7,339 bases of DNA from Acidobacteriaceae bacterium. GTDB taxonomy: Bacteria > Acidobacteriota > Terriglobia > Terriglobales > Acidobacteriaceae. Shown in pieces: positions 5,833 to 7,339 of the stretch. A model generated the notes under the pieces. It was given only the letters and a program-made list of their open reading frames with translations. It made no database searches and was not told where the DNA came from. The first letter of the stretch is position 1. Each line of letters begins with the position of its first letter. Position numbers and translations under genes: made by a program. The DNA lies in NCBI GenBank assembly GCA_003164255.1, contig PLST01000310.1:1-7339 (forward strand). The letters are read 5' to 3'.

Positions 5833-6375
5833 CTTGATGGACAAAGAGGCGCTTTGATCTTCCCAGGCCAGGGTCAAGGTACCGCTGCCGTTGCCGTTAT
5901 CAGTAATGGTGTACACCAGGTTCTCAACCATTGCCGGTGGCTTGGTCATGGTCATTTTGGTCCGGCCCAAGTCCTTGGTTCCGTCGTAAGCCAAGCCCCA
6001 TTCACCGGTTGCCTTGCTCACAATCAGCGACCAGTTGTCGGGATCGGAAATATCCACAAACAACGTATAGCTGCCTGCGGGCACGGCCAGATCGCCCAGG
6101 GTAAAGTCGCCTGTGGTCACCAGAGCGGTGGCCTCATTGGCGCCGGCGCGCCACACCGGGTAGTGCGGGTTGTGGCTGATGAGCCCGTCCTTAGTGAAGA
6201 TCTGGCCCTCGCGGCCCTTCACGCCGGGCGAACTGTAGTTGATGGTGATAGACTTGCCGCCGATGGTGGCTGTCGCAGTTGCCGGCGGGCTTGGCCGGGG
6301 CTTCTTTGGAGCCGTTTGCGCCAGCAGGGGCATGGCGGCGATGAGAGCCGCGGCGATAAAAGCTCTTCTGTTCAT
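5824..6375 (-). CDS. Exported DUF2911 domain protein
   Basis: The 183-residue product starts at ATG 6375, with AAGGAG 9 bases upstream; an in-frame ATG at 6423 would add 16 residues ahead of the signal peptide and has no ribosome site that I recognise. Residues 1-22 (MNRRAFIAAALIAAMPLLAQ and two more) form a Sec-type signal peptide, cleaved near LLA/QTA. There is no cysteine, so it is not a lipoprotein. The mature part matches what I know of DUF2911: an opening PSPPATATATIGG, ITINYSSPGVKGR (43-55), VWRAGANEAT (74-83), VPAGSYTLF (98-106) and a final strand WEDQSASLSI. The domain looks all-beta and its function is unknown; the family is frequent in Bacteroidota and Acidobacteriota. The gene is divergent from the prpB-like gene and has a long, dyad-rich upstream region that could regulate it. 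Confidence 0.87.
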   Translation of the reverse strand: MNRRAFIAAALIAAMPLLAQTAPKKPRPSPPATATATIGGKSITINYSSPGVKGREGQIFTKDGLISHNPHYPVWRAGANEATALVTTGDFTLGDLAVPAGSYTLFVDISDPDNWSLIVSKATGEWGLAYDGTKDLGRTKMTMTKPPAMVENLVYTITDNGNGSGTLTLAWEDQSASLSIKAN

Positions 6376-6389
6376 GATGATGTTCTCCT

Positions 6390-6402
6390 TGGGCTGAGCC
6401 CA
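6390..6402. promoter_or_regulatory. 13-base palindrome touching the DUF2911 ribosome site
   Basis: TGGGCT-G-AGCCCA is a perfect 13-base palindrome whose edge shares one base with the AAGGAG site of the DUF2911 gene (minus strand, 6390-6385). It could be an operator half-site pair, or in RNA a small hairpin next to the ribosome site. Its right half also belongs to the wider inverted repeat at 6398-6475, so the two pairings exclude each other. Confidence 0.4.
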
Positions 6403-6475
6403 TCTTGACTTAAGCGAACCCAACCGGACGATTGTCGCACCATCCGGCCCGGTTGGCGAACCGGGGAAGATGGGC
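6398..6475. repeat. Nested inverted repeats in the divergent intergenic region
   Basis: An outer 9-bp inverted repeat, GCCCATCTT (6398-6406) and AAGATGGGC (6467-6475), encloses an inner 8-bp one, CCAACCGG (6420-6427) and CCGGTTGG (6449-6456). An alternative inner pair is CCGGA (6424-6428) with TCCGG (6443-6447). The heptamer GCGAACC is also directly repeated at 6414-6420 and 6456-6462. The structure lies between the divergent DUF2911 and prpB-like genes and could be a multi-site operator or, if transcribed on the minus strand, a structured leader. Confidence 0.5.
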
Positions 6476-6489
6476 GCGGCGGCTGACTC

Positions 6490-6505
6490 GCATCGAGTGC
6501 GATGC
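6490..6505. promoter_or_regulatory. Inverted repeat just upstream of the prpB-like promoter
   Basis: GCATCG (6490-6495) and CGATGC (6500-6505) are exact reverse complements with 4 bases between them. The dyad covers the place of the -35 region for the -10 element at 6510-6515, a common position for a regulator site. No regulator is encoded in the window. Confidence 0.35.
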
Positions 6506-6506
6506 C

Positions 6507-6515
6507 TGCTATGAT
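6507..6515 (+). promoter_or_regulatory. Extended -10 promoter of the prpB-like gene
   Basis: TGCTATGAT fits the extended -10 pattern TGnTATAAT with one mismatch. No good -35 is seen at standard spacing (CTGACT at 6483-6488 is too far), which is tolerated by extended -10 promoters. A start near 6522 would give a leader of about 12 bases beginning at the AAGGA ribosome site. Confidence 0.45.
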
Positions 6516-6533
6516 GCGGCCCAAGGAAGATGC

Positions 6534-7339
6534 ATGGCTGACACCTTTGAATCGAACTCGCCCGGAGCCCGTTTTCGACTTGCCGTGGCCCAAGAACGGC
6601 CGCTGCAGGTGGCCGGCGCCATCAATGCTTATACGGCGCGCCTGGCCCACGCTACCGGCTTCCGCGCCTTGTATTTGTCCGGGGGAGGCGTGGCAGCCAA
6701 CTCGCTCGGCATACCCGACCTCGGCATCAGCACCATGGAAGATGTGCTGACGGATGTTCGGCGGATTACCGATGTGGTCGACCTTCCGCTGCTGGTCGAC
6801 ATCGACACCGGCTGGGGCGGAGCGTTCAACATCGCCCGCACCATCCGCTCCATGATCAAGGCCGGGTCTGCTGCCGTGCATATTGAGGACCAGGTGAGCG
6901 CCAAGCGCTGCGGCCACAGGCCGGGCAAGGAACTGGTGGCCACCGAAGAAATGGCCGACCGCATCAAGGCCGCCGTGGATGCACGCACCGATTCTCAATT
7001 CGTCATCATGGCCCGCACCGATGCCCTGGCCAACGAGGGACTCGCAGCCGCGATCAGCCGCGCGCAGGCGTATGTTGCCGCCGGCGCCGACATGATTTTT
7101 GCTGAGGCCATTACCGAGCTCGCCATGTATAGGGAGTTCCGCGCGGCCGTCGGCGTGCCCATCCTGGCCAACATTACCGAGTTCGGCCAGACACCGCTCT
7201 TTAGCCGCGACGAGCTTGCGGCGGCCAACGTGGACATCATCCTGTATTGCTGCGGCGCTTACCGCGCTATGAACGCCGCTGCGCTCAAAGTGTACGAAAC
7301 CATCCGCACAGAGGGCACGCAGAAGAGCGCGCTCCCGTT
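6534..7339 (+). CDS. prpB: Methylisocitrate lyase-like protein (PEP mutase/isocitrate lyase superfamily), 3' end outside window
   Basis: Translation from ATG 6534 stays open for 268 codons to the window edge; family members have about 290-300 residues, so little is missing. AAGGA at 6523-6527 sits 6 bases before the ATG. PrpB splits 2-methylisocitrate into pyruvate and succinate in the 2-methylcitrate route of propionate breakdown, in the cytosol. The superfamily active site is complete: SGGG (49-52), Asp62 in GIPDLG, the magnesium ligands Asp89 and Asp91 in DIDTG, Glu118 in HIEDQ, and the loop KRCGHRPGKELV (124-135) with catalytic Cys126. KRCGHRP and ANITEFGQTPLF (212-223) are closer to PrpB than to isocitrate lyase or phosphonopyruvate hydrolase. 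Residues 238-244 read YCCGAYR where PrpB commonly has a Pro-Leu-Ser type segment. Whether prpC or prpD follows is not visible. It is divergent from the DUF2911 gene. Confidence 0.88.
   Translation, partial: MADTFESNSPGARFRLAVAQERPLQVAGAINAYTARLAHATGFRALYLSGGGVAANSLGIPDLGISTMEDVLTDVRRITDVVDLPLLVDIDTGWGGAFNIARTIRSMIKAGSAAVHIEDQVSAKRCGHRPGKELVATEEMADRIKAAVDARTDSQFVIMARTDALANEGLAAAISRAQAYVAAGADMIFAEAITELAMYREFRAAVGVPILANITEFGQTPLFSRDELAAANVDIILYCCGAYRAMNAAALKVYETIRTEGTQKSALP

Noticed and set aside
6372..6998. Minus-strand open frame of 208 codons antisense to the prpB-like gene
   Set aside because: The plus strand encodes a complete PrpB active site across the same bases; the minus frame shows no family motif and overlaps the DUF2911 start.

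Overview
The window is high-GC bacterial chromosomal DNA with ordinary, well-spaced housekeeping and metabolic genes and no mobile element, phage gene, CRISPR array, tRNA or rRNA that I can see. The gene set (a secreted dienelactone hydrolase, a DUF2911 protein, an FmdB-type zinc ribbon with a Ser/Glu/Lys tail, a MutS2 with a diverged Smr motif, a PrpB-type lyase) and the strong G/C preference at third codon positions suggest an Acidobacteriota member, probably Terriglobia. This is an inference from family resemblance, not a database result.

Layout. Bases 2-73 (+) hold the last codons of a ClpB-like chaperone. They end at a TAG, but the same frame continues in coding-looking sequence to a TAA at 119-121. 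A strong hairpin terminator (163-196) closes that unit. A secreted dienelactone hydrolase follows (262-1173, +). It converges on mutS2 (1220-3694, -) across a short gap with a GC-rich dyad. Upstream of mutS2 and on the same strand lie a dicarboxylate/glutamate:cation symporter (3759-5183, -), an FmdB-family zinc-ribbon protein starting at TTG (5265-5627, -) and a secreted DUF2911 protein (5824-6375, -). A PrpB-like methylisocitrate lyase (6534 to the window edge, +) is divergent from the DUF2911 gene across a 158-base intergenic region rich in nested inverted repeats.

The four minus-strand genes are collinear but separated by 64, 81 and 196 bases. Three of them have their own -10-like element, so they look like neighbours with separate promoters rather than one tight operon. 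Functionally they are mixed: proteostasis (ClpB), ribosome rescue or recombination control (MutS2), organic-acid uptake and propionate/2-methylcitrate metabolism (symporter, PrpB), and exported proteins of poorly known role. A link between organic-acid uptake and PrpB is possible but not shown.

I did not find a convincing new multi-gene system. The items most worth a second look are the in-frame amber codon near the clpB end, the mutually exclusive dyads in front of the DUF2911 start, the Asp-to-Thr change in the symporter's NxDG motif and its extra N-terminal helices, the INLIG replacement of LDLRG in the MutS2 Smr domain, and a possibly leaderless mutS2 transcript.
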